Shown here: positions 9,330 through 20,622 of the stretch, piece after piece
Layout: each line of letters opens with the position of its first letter
Numbering within the stretch: position 1 is the stretch's first letter
Assembly: GCA_021234155.1 (NCBI GenBank)
Contig: JAJEKV010000020.1
Span: 18,093,018-18,157,017 of the forward strand
Length of the DNA: 64,000 nt
Source: Isoetes taiwanensis
Lineage: Eukaryota; Streptophyta; Lycopodiopsida; Isoetales; Isoetaceae
Direction: 5' to 3'
Made by a program: the position numbers and the translations under genes
Notes under the pieces: generated by a model
What the model saw: the letters and a program-made list of their open reading frames with translations, nothing else
What the model was told of the DNA's origin: nothing
Databases searched by the model: none

Positions 9330-10581
9330 GTAAGAAAGATCAAGACATTGATGAGGTAGATGTTTTGCTTAAAAATTCTAAGGTGAGTGTGGATCTTTTT
9401 ACTTTATTAAAGATTGCACCTAGTTATAGAAAAAGGGTACTTCAGCAAACTAATGGTGAGGTATTAAATGCTTGTGTGAATTTTACTGATGCCACTGACC
9501 TTATTCTAGCACAAAGATGAAGAAGACCCCTGGAGCATTCACATGTTCATTTGCTTTAGGAGGGTATACTTTCTCTAATGTGTTACTTGATGGGGGTTCC
9601 CCTCTAAATATCATGCCATATCATATTATGAAGAAATGTGGTTTTGAGGTGAATAAGAAAGCTTCTATGTTATTAAAATCTTTTTATAATGCTAAGATTT
9701 CTCCTATTGGTGTGGTGACTAAAGTGCTGTTAACACGTAAGGCATAATCAGTAGCTGCTAACTTTATTGTGGTGGCTTTTGAAGATATAGGAGATGAATC
9801 TGATATCTATGACTTACTTTTAGGAAGGAGATGGTTAGCCACTGTGGATGCCAGGCCAGTCTGGTCTCAAGGGAGATGTACCATCTCCAATGGCTCTCAG
9901 ACTGCTACAATTTATAACCAAGAAGGCTCCTATGACTCCAAGGAAGAGGTACATTTTATTAAAGAAATGCTAATTGAAGAACCTTTGGGATCTTACAGGG
10001 TAAAAAATATAAGACCAAGAAAATATGAGATGGTTCCTCTTATTATGGAAAGTGCACCTCTCAGCATACAAGGACCAACAGGGTTCTTATGGTTTGATGG
10101 AGGTATCTCTAAAAAATTAAATGTTGCATCATCTGCTGCTATTTTGAAAGACTCTTCTCACAAACTTCTAGCTAAAGTAGGAAGGATCTTTCCTCAAGTC
10201 ACTTCTAATGTGGCAGAATATAAAGCTTTGATTGCAGGTCTCCAGGAAGCTAAATCTATGAATATTGCCAATATTCACATTTATGGTGATTCACAATTAA
10301 TCTGCAGACAAGTTTCAGGAGACTATCAAACGAAAAATGCAGATATGGAGCTCTTGAAGAATCAAGCAATGGGAGTGCTCTCGAGTTTTGCTTCATGGGA
10401 AATCACTCATATCCCCAGAGAACAGAATTTTGAAGCTGATGCTTTGTGTAGGGAGACTCTCATGTCACATTTAACTGAGGGAGCTATTCCTGAAGATGAT
10501 CTTGATGACAATGAGGTAAAAGCACTCTGTCCTATTTTGACCATTGATGCATCAGAAAAAAGGAGACTGAAGAGATTGTAA
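9330..10581 (+). pseudogene. E1 protease and upstream RNase H
   Basis: The protease core LLDGGSPLNIMP (about 9586–9621) has DGG where aspartic proteases usually have D-T/S-G. DIYDLLLGRRW follows at about 9797–9830. The RNase H runs about 10090–10475: WFDGGISKKL (Asp), NVAEYKALIAGL (Glu), IYGDSQL (Asp) and FEADALCR (Asp), the four acidic residues of RNase HI. It therefore precedes the RT. Stops or frame changes lie at 9518–9520, 9745–9747 and 10579–10581. Confidence 0.9.
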
Positions 10582-11960
10582 TCACTAAGAATGGTAAGAC
10601 TCGAACCTTGTTTGTTGGGGATTTGATTGAATATCAAAACAAAGAGAACATACATGTGTTTTTTGAAGAAAGGAAAGATGTATCTGCTTGGGATTATTCA
10701 GAGCTATCAGGTATCAAAACTGATGTATGTCAATTTGAAATTAAGATTAAAGAAGGTTGTAAACCTGTTTTTCAAAAATTAAGAAGGATTAATGCTTCAC
10801 TAATGGGACTAATTAAAGATGAATTGGATAAGATGTTGGATGCAGGTGTTATTATTGAAATTATTAATCCAGAATGGGTATCTTGTATTGTTCCTGTGGA
10901 GAAGAAAAGTGGTGCTTTAAGAATTTGCATTGACTATCGAGACCTCAACAAAGCTACCATCAAAGATTGTTACCCTTTGCCCTTTTTAGAAGAGATCTTA
11001 TATCTTTGTAGCAGAAAGGTAAAGAGGTGTACTCGTTTTTAGATGGCTTCTCAGGATTCAATCATATTAGTATTAAAGAAGAAGACCAACCCAAGACCTC
11101 TTTTATTACCCCTTGGGGAACTTATGCAATGAAAAGAATGCCTTTTGGACTAATGAATGCACCTGCTACTTTCCAGAGAGCCATGGGTGTTATTTTTAGG
11201 CCTATGTCTCCTCAAGAATTCAGAGTTTATTTGGATGACCTTTATTTAGGATCTCACCCTACTAATCATTTGGAATTGTTGGCAAAAATATGTTCTTTGT
11301 GTAGGGAATCTGGAGTCAACCTTAATCCAAAGAAATGTATTTTTTTTTGCATCCAAAGGACAACTTTTGGGACACGAGGTATCCAACAATGGTATACAGG
11401 TGGCACAAGAAAAGGTTGAAGCTCTCAAAAAACTGGTGCCCCCCAAAAACTTGAAGCAGGTCAAAAGTTTTATTGGCATGACTAGTTTTCTTAGGATGTA
11501 TATTCCTAATTTTGCTCACATTATAAGTCCTATTTCTAAGCTGACAAGAATAGGCAGGATTTCCAAATCTGAGAGCAAGTATGTTCCTGTCACATGGTCA
11601 TCAGATTGCCAAGAGTCTTTTGAGTTGCTTATAAAGTCCATTTGTGAAGCAACTCTCCTAAAAAAACCAGATTTGGCCAAGCCATTTGAGGTCTACATTA
11701 CTATTACTAAAAAGGCCATAGGCTTAGCTATTCTGCAGGACAAGCACACCATAGCTTTTGCCAGCAAACAGTGGAGTTCAACTGAAGAAAAATACACCAG
11801 AATGGAGAAGAGTGCTGCTGCTCTCAGACATGTCATTTATTATTGAAGAGTTCAGTTCAAGTTTATATGAAGCAAAATCCAACAGGTTTGTTATTTGGTA
11901 AGGCTACCTCTAAACCAAAAATTCAAAGGTGGGCTTGCAAGTTACAAACCTTTGATATTT
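10582..11960 (+). pseudogene. E1 reverse transcriptase and degenerate second RNase H
   Basis: RT motifs: RICIDYRDLNKATIKD, FLDGFSGFN, MPFGLMNAPATFQRAM and the catalytic YLDDLYLG (about 11227–11250). Frame changes occur near 10995 (before FLDGFSG) and near 11345 in an eight-T run. After RT the Ty3-type RNase H position reads VYITITKKAIGLAILQ, lacking the usual Asp of the TDAS motif. A deletion near 11830 removes most of the FLIDRQGHLL segment present in E2. Confidence 0.9.
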
Positions 11961-12229
11961 CTATAAAAGAGTTACATCAAGTGAAGAGTCCCAGTCTTTA
12001 TTTACCTTATATTTTCTTTGACCATGAGGATGTAGTAGAAGTTGATTTTGTGGATGCCTTAGCTTATTTACAGGCAGATGATGATGAGCAGGGCCAACAG
12101 GATTGGCAGCTACCTATAAAGAATTTTCTACAATTCAAGGAGATGCCCTCAGGATTGACCTCGAGCCAGCAAAGGAGGTTTAAAGAAAACTGCAGGCAGT
12201 TCAAAATGATTAATGATGTTTTATGTAAA

Positions 12230-13353
12230 GTCAACAGGGATGGACTATTATTGAGGTGTGTCAATGAAGAAGAATCTGCCTTGATTAGAGAAATGCATGA
12301 AGGAGTATGTGGAGGCCATTTTGCTGGAGATACTACTGCCAAGAAAATTCTCAGGTCAGGTTACTATTGGCCTACAATATTTAAAGATTGTTATACTGCT
12401 ATAAAATCTTGCCACAAGTGCCAAATATTTGGCAAAAGGATCCTTCTCCGGCTGCACTAAACCCCATAATTTCTCCGGGACCTTTTCAAATTTGGGGATT
12501 AGATTATATTGGTCCTATTAACCCCTCTTCAGGGGCAACATCAACACATTATTGTAGCTACAGATTATTTTACCAAATGGGGGCAGAGGCAATTCCTTTG
12601 AGACAAGGCTAATGCCCTTACAACAAAGAAAGTTCTTACATGAATATATTTGTGCACGGTTTGGTATTCCTCTACAATTACATTCTGATAGAGGTACTCC
12701 TTTTGTGAATGAAGTTATTGCTAATTTATTGACCATTCTTAAAGTCAAACATACCAAGAGTTCCTCCTACTATCCCCAAGGTAATGGTCAGCGAGGAAGC
12801 TACTAATAAAGTTTTGAAGGGCATTTTGCAGAAAACAGTGGATGATAATCAAAAGGATTGGCATGTTAAACTAGTGGATGCCCTATGGGCTTATAGAGTC
12901 ACCATCAAAGCAGCAACCACTCATACCCCTTTTAACTTAGTTTATGGCATTGAAGCTGTGCTTCTAGTAGAGCTTGAGCTTCCATCTCTGAGGTTAGCTC
13001 ATAAGTTGTGTTTGCCTTTTGAGTATGCCTTGCAGGAAAGACTGGATACCCTTTTGCATTTAGAAGAATATAGAATGGAAGCTGAGAATGCTAATTTGCT
13101 TAAAAAAGCCAAGGATTTGGCTGCTTTCAAAGCTGCTCATAAAATACAAGGGACCTTCAAGACTGGAGAATTAGTTCTGAAATGGAATAAATCAAGGGAA
13201 GATTCAGCTAGTAAGTTTGAAAATCTTTGGGAGGGCCCCTATGAGGTGTTGGAACCTGCAGGCACCAATTCTTATTGGTTGAAAGAATTAACTTCAGGGA
13301 TGCCACTTCCAAATCCTATCAACACTATTCACCTGAAGAGGTACTGGGATTAG
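12230..13353 (+). pseudogene. E1 integrase, frameshifted
   Basis: The zinc-binding part has MHEGVCGGHF and CHKCQIF (HHCC). The core has WGLDYIGP (Asp), SDRGTPFVN (Asp) and, after a damaged NGQ-AE segment, EATNKVLKG (Glu). The C-terminal part has LWEGPYEVLEPAGTNSYW (GPY module) and ends IHLKRYWD. There is no chromodomain. Frame breaks cluster at 12440–12640 and 12790, where E2 and E9 have CAG or CTG and this copy has CGG or CGA. The C-terminal segment 12784–13353 is open. Confidence 0.9.
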
Positions 13354-14124
13354 CACATTTGCTTGTCCCTTTTTATGCTCTAGAATTTAAATAAGTTAGA
13401 ATTAAAGTTAGACATTAGATAGATTGGATTTCACCCTGTTTTAAATTTAGAACTAATGTCTTCATTAAGTTTATGTTTGCAGGTTAGCCAGTATGAAGGA
13501 TGAGCTATTAAACAGTTTCAGGACAAGGATTTTTATTAACATGCCAAGTGTCATTTGCAGGAGCACCCTTTTTCCATTTTCATTCACCTGTCTCATTGTA
13601 GTCCTGCCCCCATTTAGCCATGCTCTTCCATTTTATCTCCCCAAATGTGCACTCTGCAAATTCAGCTTCACCATCATAGCAGAGTTGCAAGGTATTAAGA
13701 CTAACTAGTTTGTGTGTTTCCATGACAGGTGCACCCTTTTCCCATCCTTATTCATCTGCCATAAGTAGCCCTGCCTTCCATTTAAACCTTTTATTCTTGT
13801 TCTTTCATTTCCCTAAGAAGAAAGCACTCTGCAATTCAGCTTTTCCATCCTAGCAGAGTTGCCCTTGGAGATATCAAGGAGACACACATTCTTTTGTTTT
13901 GGCGAGACTTCAACATTCTCACATTTTCCCCCCGCTCATACACCCCATTCCCATCACTATCCTATCATACTCATACTCATTCTCATTCTTTTTCACTTAT
14001 CATATCCCACTTACATCCTCCCTCCACCATATTCACTTCTATTCCACCAACATTTGCACATTTCATTCTCCCTCTACCATGATTCCCACTCAAGCACCTT
14101 GGCACAAGATTGAAGACCCTTTAT
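13354..14124 (+). other. E1 3' untranslated region with duplicated blocks
   Basis: No coding potential. A block of about 140 bp occurs twice (about 13549–13690 and 13722–13862), each starting near GCAGGAGCACCC or ACAGGTGCACCC and ending with GCAGAGTTGC. TTCTTTTGTTTTGGCGAGA at 13889–13907 is an extra copy of the sequence that precedes the 3' LTR. A CATT/CTCATT-rich microsatellite lies near 13962–14000. Confidence 0.8.
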
Positions 14125-14161
14125 GGCTGAGGGGACCAGCCATTCTTTTGTTTTGGAGAGA
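14125..14161 (+). other. E1 polypurine hairpin before the 3' LTR
   Basis: GGCTGAGGGGACCAGCC forms a stem GGCT/AGCC with the purine run in the loop. A T-rich spacer and GGAGAGA then directly abut the LTR. The arrangement recurs in E2, E3 and E4 and, modified, in E5 and E7. The purine run or the terminal GGAGAGA is the likely plus-strand primer. Confidence 0.7.
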
Positions 14162-16227
14162 TGTTGCCCCCAAAGGGCAACATGCTAATAGAAATCTGTT
14201 TATTCAAGCTAGGTCACCTCATTTCAGAAGACTAGGTCAAAGTTTGGAAGATTCTTGTCATTCAACATTGATATGGAGGTCAAAAGGTGTTCATGCTTCA
14301 AGTCAAAAAATGCTCAAGACTTAAACTTCACAAGAGGTACTTTATTTGAGGTCAAATGCTTAATCAGGAATATGCTCTAGAAGATTCTGGGTTATGAAGT
14401 TTGGAAGACATTATTTGAAGTTTGGAAGTTGAAGTTTGGAAGACTCCCTTATATGTGGTTCCACCCCTGTCACCCACCTTGCCTAGCCATTTTCTTTCCA
14501 TATCCATAACTTATCTGCCAATTACCCCATGGCATTTCCCCTATGTACTCTTCATGACCACTTTACACTATTGCCCTCAAAAAAATTGCCATAAACATTT
14601 ACCCCACTACCCCCATTGTTGCACTTTTGGCTCAATATTGTCTTCCTACCCATTATTCACTCTTTTGCCATGCTTGCTTTGCCATAATTACCATCTCCCT
14701 CAAATCCCCTACCATTTCCCTCAATGTGCCATCACTTTGTCCATCCAAAAATCTGCCTAAGCCTTTGTTTTAAAAATACCATTCCCCATTATTTCCTTTG
14801 CCCCCCAAATGTTCCTTCATGAATTCTTTTGTCTTCATTCTTGTGTCATCATATTCATAGTGGCATATTCCTAATCTTGCCTAAAGATGCCCCAAAGATT
14901 CCCTATTCTTTTTACACGTGTGGACATTCTTCTCCATGGTCCATGAGTTATAATCCCTTTCAATATTTTTGGGTAAAAGCCTTTAAACCATTGGCCAAGC
15001 TTTCAAAAATGGTCAAATACAGCATATTCCAGGCATATGCGCTCAAAAATACGAGACCGTATCGCGGAATTCTTGAGAAAATACCTTTAACGAACCCTAA
15101 TTATGGAAACTTGCTCGAATCACGCCGGAATGGAAGCATTAAACTCTGAAACCTACCTATTTTTGATTTCGCGCTCTTAAGCATCTTATCAAGCCTAAAT
15201 TTAAGCCCTAATATGCTGAAACCGTTAAACCAAAAACATATATACTGGGAGACAATAACAGAAGATTTTCGAAGGCCCAGAAGTATTCAGATCATACATT
15301 GATCATTGCTGAGCAAGATCTGGACGATCCTTGAAGTTCTTGAGCTCTCCTCAACTGGATCTACAAGATTTAGTTGACATTACTTTCAGAAATTACCTTA
15401 TGACTTTTGATGATTATTTTCTTGTACTTGAAGCTATGAAGCATCCTTATCTGTTATTATCTTGATATATTTACCTTCATATCAATCCAAATTGACTGTC
15501 AAGTTGTTGAATTTGTCTCTGATATTTTCCTTAGTAATTCGTGCCACAAAAAATTCTATAGAAAAATCCCTAAGTGTTTTTAACACCTTCCGCCTATTTG
15601 CCACCTATCCTTGGGTTTTGAGGAAGCCAAAGGAGTTAGAATCATTCAAAAATACCAAGCATAGATCAAATTCAAAAAAAAAAAATTGCTCGGGGTTTGA
15701 ACTGCTTTTTTTCAGTATTTTGCCAAATCCAGTCACAAAAAATACCTCTACACCTCCAAATGAGGATTTGACTGCTTGCCTCTCTTCCCTAGCACCATTG
15801 CAACCTACCTGCTTTGGAAATTCTCAAAAAAGTGATTGGCAACTCCAAATCTCAATTTCTGATCACTGTTTTCTACATTTGACCTCTATTGACCAAAATT
15901 TGACCCCACTTTGAACTCGAATAACTCACAGATTAAATCTCTGACTTGGTCAGAGACTTTACTATTGGGTATCTACAACTTTTTTGACCAAGTCTACAGT
16001 ATCTGACTCGAAAAATCAATCTGCATTCCAACACCACAATTGTTTTGGCAAAGGTGCCACTTTTTGAAAATGGGAAAGGTATAGAACTCAAACTTTTTGA
16101 ACTTTTCTTTGAAATTTTCTTGCATAGACTGATCACCTTAAGTGATCTGGAGGTTCTAACTCCAATTTGAGTGAAAACTCAAGTTGGATCCTTGTGGTTG
16201 ACCTTTAAGCCAGGTTTAGGGTCAACA
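14162..16227 (+). repeat. E1 3' LTR
   Basis: It is nearly identical to 5923–7974 and retains CATATATACTGGG at 15237–15249, missing from the 5' LTR. It ends GGGTCAACA and is followed by the GATTG duplication. Confidence 0.97.
15239..15244 (+). promoter_or_regulatory. Candidate TATA box of the E1 3' LTR
   Basis: TATATA followed by CTGGGAGACA about 1.08 kb into the LTR. Equivalent motifs occur at the same relative place in E9 (57855), E5 (41811, 50390) and, on the minus strand, in E2 (27723–27728, 16996–17001), E4 (39758–39765) and E0/E7. Function is inferred from position only. Confidence 0.45.
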
Positions 16228-16232
16228 GATTG

Positions 16233-18000
16233 ATTTCCAAGGTCAAATCATTGTGACTTGTACAGAAAAGTTGTAGGCAAGCAAGGGAAAAGATCTTGAC
16301 CAGGTCTGAGTTCTAATATGCAAGATATTCGATCTCAAAGTTGGGTCAATTTTTGGTCAATATCAGTCAAAACTACAGGCAGATCTCAGAATTTTGTAAC
16401 TTGAGTTGCAAGTGAAATTTTGAAGAGATTCCAAAGCAGAGGTGAAGTATAGGTCCCAAAAGTGAGGGGCATGCAATCAAATCATAATTTGGATCATAAA
16501 AACTATTTTTTTGGCATTGTTTTGAGAATAACAGTCTAAAATCATGTCAGACAGAATGCAAAAAATGATAACTTGAGTTTGGAATGGTTTTTTTTTTCGA
16601 ACTTTTTGTGCACACAGGTGCAAATGTGATGGGAAAAGAAGGGCAAATGGTCATATGTAAGAAAACATGATGGAATATCTTACTGTAAAAGTGTTTGTGA
16701 GGCAAAAATACTAAAAGATCATGACAGTCAACTTTTTAAATACTTGGCAGGCAATTTTCATTGATATGAAGGTAATACAAGATGAATAAGGGTCTCAAGG
16801 TCATAAATCAATCATCAAAATATCTCAGGAGGTCATAAAATAATTTCTTAACAGTAATATCAGTCCAATTTTCTCAAATTGAACTGTGGAACACTCAGAT
16901 ACTTCATAAACGTCTTCAGATCATGCTCAGCATGTATCAATGTTGAGGTTTGATGCGTCTGGGCCTTCAAAAAACTTATGTCAATCATCCCCAGGTATAT
17001 AAGTTTAGATTTAATGATTCCGGCATCTTAGGGCTTAGATTTAGGCTTAATATGATGCTTGAGAGCGGGAGTCCAGGATTAGGCAAATTTTAAAGCTTAA
17101 GAATTCGATTCCGGCGTGATTCGAGCTCATTTCCAGATTTAGGTTAGAAGCAGTTGTATTTTCTGAGAATTCGCGCGATACGATGACCGTATTTCTTGAG
17201 GTATAAACCAGGAATATGCCGTATTTTATAATTTTAAAAAGCCTGGCCATGGTTTTAAAAGGTCACTCATGAGATAATTGAAGAATTGGGTCACCTAGGC
17301 AATAGTAACCCTAATGTTTTTGGGAATATGCCAAGTTTGGGCATCATAATGGGGAATATTCCATAGGGTAGACATACAACATGGCTTCTTATGGCACAAT
17401 GGTAGATGAGCATAGGGGTATAAAAAGTTGCAAGAAGAATTAGGCTAAGAGAATTTACAAAAATGTGGCATAGGAAGTAGAAAGGAGAATTTACAAAAAT
17501 GTGGCATAGGAAGTAGAAAGGAGGTAAAAGATATGGAGGGCAATGGTGAGAATAACTTATGGAGGAATAAAGATGCATTAAAAAAGAAGGAATTAGGCAA
17601 AGTATGGTAGGGTATGCAAGGGTGAGCAAAAGGAAAATAAGTTTAGGGAAAAATGGCTAGGAGATTTCAAAAGAATGGGAATAGAGTGTAAAAATGGGTA
17701 AAAATGGCCTAGGGGTGGAATCAAGTACCATGGGGTCTTCCAAACTCTAACTTCCAATCTTCAAAGAGTATCTTCCAATCTTCTTAACCCAGCACCTCTT
17801 TGACTAGCTTTGACCCCAAATAGAGTACCTTCCATGAGAGTTGACCTTGAATATTGGTGTAGACCCTTGAAGATTGATGTTGTTTGACCTTCACATCAAT
17901 GTTGATTACCAAGCTTTCCTTTGATTTGATTTTTCCAAAATGACTTGACCTAACTTTAATACATGAACCAACAGTTAGTATGTTGCCCTTTGGGGCAACA
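16233..18000 (-). repeat. E2 3' LTR, main piece
   Basis: It matches 26967–28702 of the E2 5' LTR, continuing the 5712–5922 piece across E1; together they give about 1.98 kb against 1.95 kb for the other LTR. The boundary at 18000 carries the hairpin TGTTGCCCC / GGGGCAACA-type terminus. Confidence 0.95.
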
Positions 18001-18701
18001 TCTCACCAAAACAAGAAAATGGCTGGTCCCCTCAGCCATAATGGGTCTTCAACTTTGTACCAAAGTGTCTAAATGAGAATTATGGTAGAAAGAGCGTGTA
18101 AAGTGCAAGTATTGATGGAATGGGGATGAATATGGTGGTGTGAGGGTGTGAATAAGTGAAAGAAAGGTGAGAATGAGTGTGAATATGGTAAAGTGGTGGT
18201 GGAAATGGAGTGTATGAGGTGAGGTGAATGTGTAAATGTTGGGGTCTCGCCAAAACAAGAAAATGTGTGGAAAAAAAAAAGGTAAGAATGAGTATGGATA
18301 TGGTAAGGTGGTGATGGGAATGGAGTGTACAAGGTGAGGTGAATGTGTAAATGTTGAGATCTCGCCAAAACAAGAAAATGTATGCCTCCCTGATCCTTTA
18401 AAAAATGCAACCCTGCTATGATGGTGAAGCTGAATTGCAGAGTGCTTTCTTTTGGGAATGAAAACAAGAATACGGAGTCTAAATGGATAGCAGGACCACT
18501 TATGGCAGATGAATAAAGATGGAGAAAGGATGCACCTGTCATGGAAACATACAAACAAGTTAATCTTGATCTTTGCAACTCTGCCATGATGGTGAAGCTG
18601 AATTTGCAGAGTGCACATTTAGGGAAATAAAATGAGGAATACATGGCTAAATGGAGGGCAGGACCACAATGAGACAGATGAATGAAGATGGAAGAAGGGT
18701 G
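18001..18701 (-). other. E2 3' untranslated region and polypurine hairpin (part 1)
   Basis: 18001–18037 is the polypurine cassette in minus sense (GGCTGAGGGGACCAGCC, then CTTGTTTTGGTGAGA next to the LTR). The block TCTCGCCAAAACAAGAAAA (plus reading) recurs at 18245 and 18360, so the LTR-proximal cassette is present three times. A block of about 115 bp is tandemly repeated at about 18145–18380. Another pair of blocks (about 18410–18550 and 18585–18701) parallels the E1 3' region duplication. No gene. Confidence 0.8.
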
Positions 18702-19263
18702 TGATGGCGGGTTTTCCCACACCCCCATCATTCGACCTCAAAGGCAGAAATCAAGATCATCCGGTGCTGCTAGATTAAAACAAAATACTTGACCAGAATT
18801 GGAATAAGAATAAGAAAATAATATGGGCCCAAAAATCTTCTTTTATAATCAAGAACTGGCATGGAAATACAATGGAAATCATCCTCCCATGTCTCTGAAC
18901 CATGGGAGGCTTCTACACCAGATCATGTGGAGGCTGCCACCCTCCACAAAATCGTGGAGCAGGGAGAGAGGAGGAGCTCGTGCTCCTCAAAACAGTTATA
19001 TAATTCTTGCCTCTTCATCTCCACCCTTCAAAATGCACCTCTTGATCTCGCCCTTCCATCCTTGCCTCCTCATCTCAACCCTTGAAATAACACCTCTTGA
19101 TCTTGACCTTTGAATATGCACCCCTCCCCAACCATTAACAATATTTTTAAGAGCCTTTATATATTGAGCTCTTTTACAATATCTCAATTTCTTCACACAC
19201 CCCAAAATGGTTTTGTTTCACAAATCGTTTCATGTTGACCGGGTGCCAAAAACCCGGTCAACA
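18702..19263 (-). repeat. E3 3' LTR
   Basis: It is nearly identical to 20623–21182. The minus-sense 5' end is a perfect 12-bp inverted repeat TGTTGACCGGGT / ACCCGGTCAACA with a 7-nt loop. The other end folds as TGATGG / CCATCA with an inner GGG/CCC. ORFs of 74–96 codons inside occur in both LTRs and are not genes. Confidence 0.95.
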
Positions 19264-19301
19264 TCTCGCCCAAACAAAAAATGGGCCGGTCCCCTCGGCC
19301 C
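19264..19301 (-). other. E3 polypurine hairpin
   Basis: In minus sense: GGGCCGAGGGGACCGGCCC, then a T-rich spacer and GGGCGAGA abutting the LTR. The arms GGGCC/GGCCC differ from GGCT/AGCC of E1 while pairing is kept. Confidence 0.7.
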
Positions 19302-19370
19302 TCTTACTTCAAAGATTTTCATATGTTTAATACAATAAGTTAGTCTTTTTTGGCACAAAAAAGATCTAAC

Positions 19371-19530
19371 TGGGGGTTTTAACGAATCCCTCCAAACCTT
19401 TCTGAATAATTCAAAGATGGGGGTTTTAACGGATCCCTCCAAACCTTTCTGAAGATGGGGGTTTTTAACGGATCCCTCCAAACCTTTTTAAAGATGGGGG
19501 TTTTAACGGATCCCTCCAAAGCTTTTAAAA
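19371..19530. repeat. Tandem repeat in the E3 body (four units)
   Basis: Four copies, of about 37–48 bp, contain GGGGGTTTTAACGGATCCC and CTCCAAACCTTT, starting near 19371, 19417, 19454 and 19494. Confidence 0.9.
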
Positions 19531-20601
19531 TGATTCAAAAAATATATTTAAAGCTTTTTCATGATTTAACACCATGTAATTTGTATGCCAAGATAATAAA
19601 AAATCAATGGTAATTTCGGGCTTTGGGTAAAGGCTCAAATGAATGTAGAGACAAATGTCAAGAAAATATATTCTTTTTGGCAAGGTAAGGAGAAGGGGGT
19701 CAAATTTTAAGAAGGGGACGCCCAAACAAAAATTTGTGTATCATGATTTAAATGGGCTAAGCAAGGAAAAAGCAATGGTCGAGAAAGGAGACATAAAAAA
19801 TTAAAAAATAAGGAGGCAATGGTTCAAAAATAAGATAAGCAAACAGGGCAGGGCACGAATAATAGGGCAACACAGCAGAGATTTCGGCAAAGAAGGCTTT
19901 TGAAGATCGTGGCAGGCGGAGCAGAGGTGGGCGAACAAAGGCGGCTGCCCTTTATCTTTATGCCTTTCTCTTTTTCTGTTACAAATTCAGCACCCAGATG
20001 CTTGTTGCATTTCTTCCCCTTTTTAATGGTAGAGCAGGTGCTACAAGGATATGGCAGAAGAGTATGATGGCAAAACCAGGCTGCTATGGCATTCTTTCCT
20101 CTTTCTTCTCTGTATTACTCTTCTGGAGATGGTCGCAGAGATTTGGTTATGGCAGAATGCTAGGGCAAAGGTTTTTTTGTGTGCAAGGCAGTAATAGAAA
20201 ATTCGGATCTGGCTTAAAAAGAAAGAAAAAACAGAAGAAATGATGCAATTAGGAATAGAAAGAGAGAGCAAGGTGCAGCGATGGAGAATGGGCTATGTTT
20301 TTTGCATTTGTAGCAGAGCTATGGTTTCTTCGCAAGATCAGGGGGCAAGTTCAAAGGCGTTAGGCCAGGAAAAAGAACAGATTTTCTGGAGGGCTGGCTT
20401 TGCTGGCTCTCTCGAAATAAATCAAGAAGTATAGTATCTGCACTATCCTGCACCACATAGATTTAAAGTATCAAGAAACCCAAAAAAACATAAAGATTCG
20501 AGCAGCTTCTTTCCTGATTTTTCTTCTTTCTGCAGCATATTCAAGCAGCAAACAGTGATCATAGAAGAGAGCAGCACCAAAATGATCTGGGGAAACATCA
20601 G
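19531..20601 (-). other. E3 internal region, non-coding
   Basis: No long ORF and no retroviral motif on either strand. G+C-richer patches (19890–20060, 20320–20420) differ from the surrounding LTR sequence and might be captured host DNA, but I recognise nothing. Confidence 0.5.
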
Positions 20602-20619
20602 ATCTCAGTAGGACCTCCA
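20602..20619 (-). other. E3 primer-binding site
   Basis: In minus sense TGGAGGTCCTACTGAGAT, 3 nt from the LTR end. It is the same site as in the autonomous elements. Confidence 0.85.
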
Positions 20620-20622
20620 TTA

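Larger units (their letters stand above)
5923..16227 (+). mobile_element. E1: complete Ty3/gypsy LTR retrotransposon, plus strand
   Basis: It starts TGTTGCCCCC and ends GGGTCAACA, with the duplication GATTG at 5918–5922 and 16228–16232. LTRs are 2,052 and 2,066 bp and nearly identical (I see a few tens of differences), so the insertion is young and must postdate E2, in whose 3' LTR it sits. Internal parts: primer site 7978–7995, gag 8016–9279, protease/RNase H 9330–10581, RT and tether 10582–11960, integrase about 12230–13353, 3' region 13354–14161. All coding parts are frameshifted. Confidence 0.97.

Noticed and set aside
13354-14161. Additional accessory gene or antisense ORF in the 3' region, as in some plant Ty3 elements
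   Set aside because: ORFs there are short, proline/serine/histidine-rich readings of TC-rich repeats and are not conserved between E1, E2, E4 and E5.
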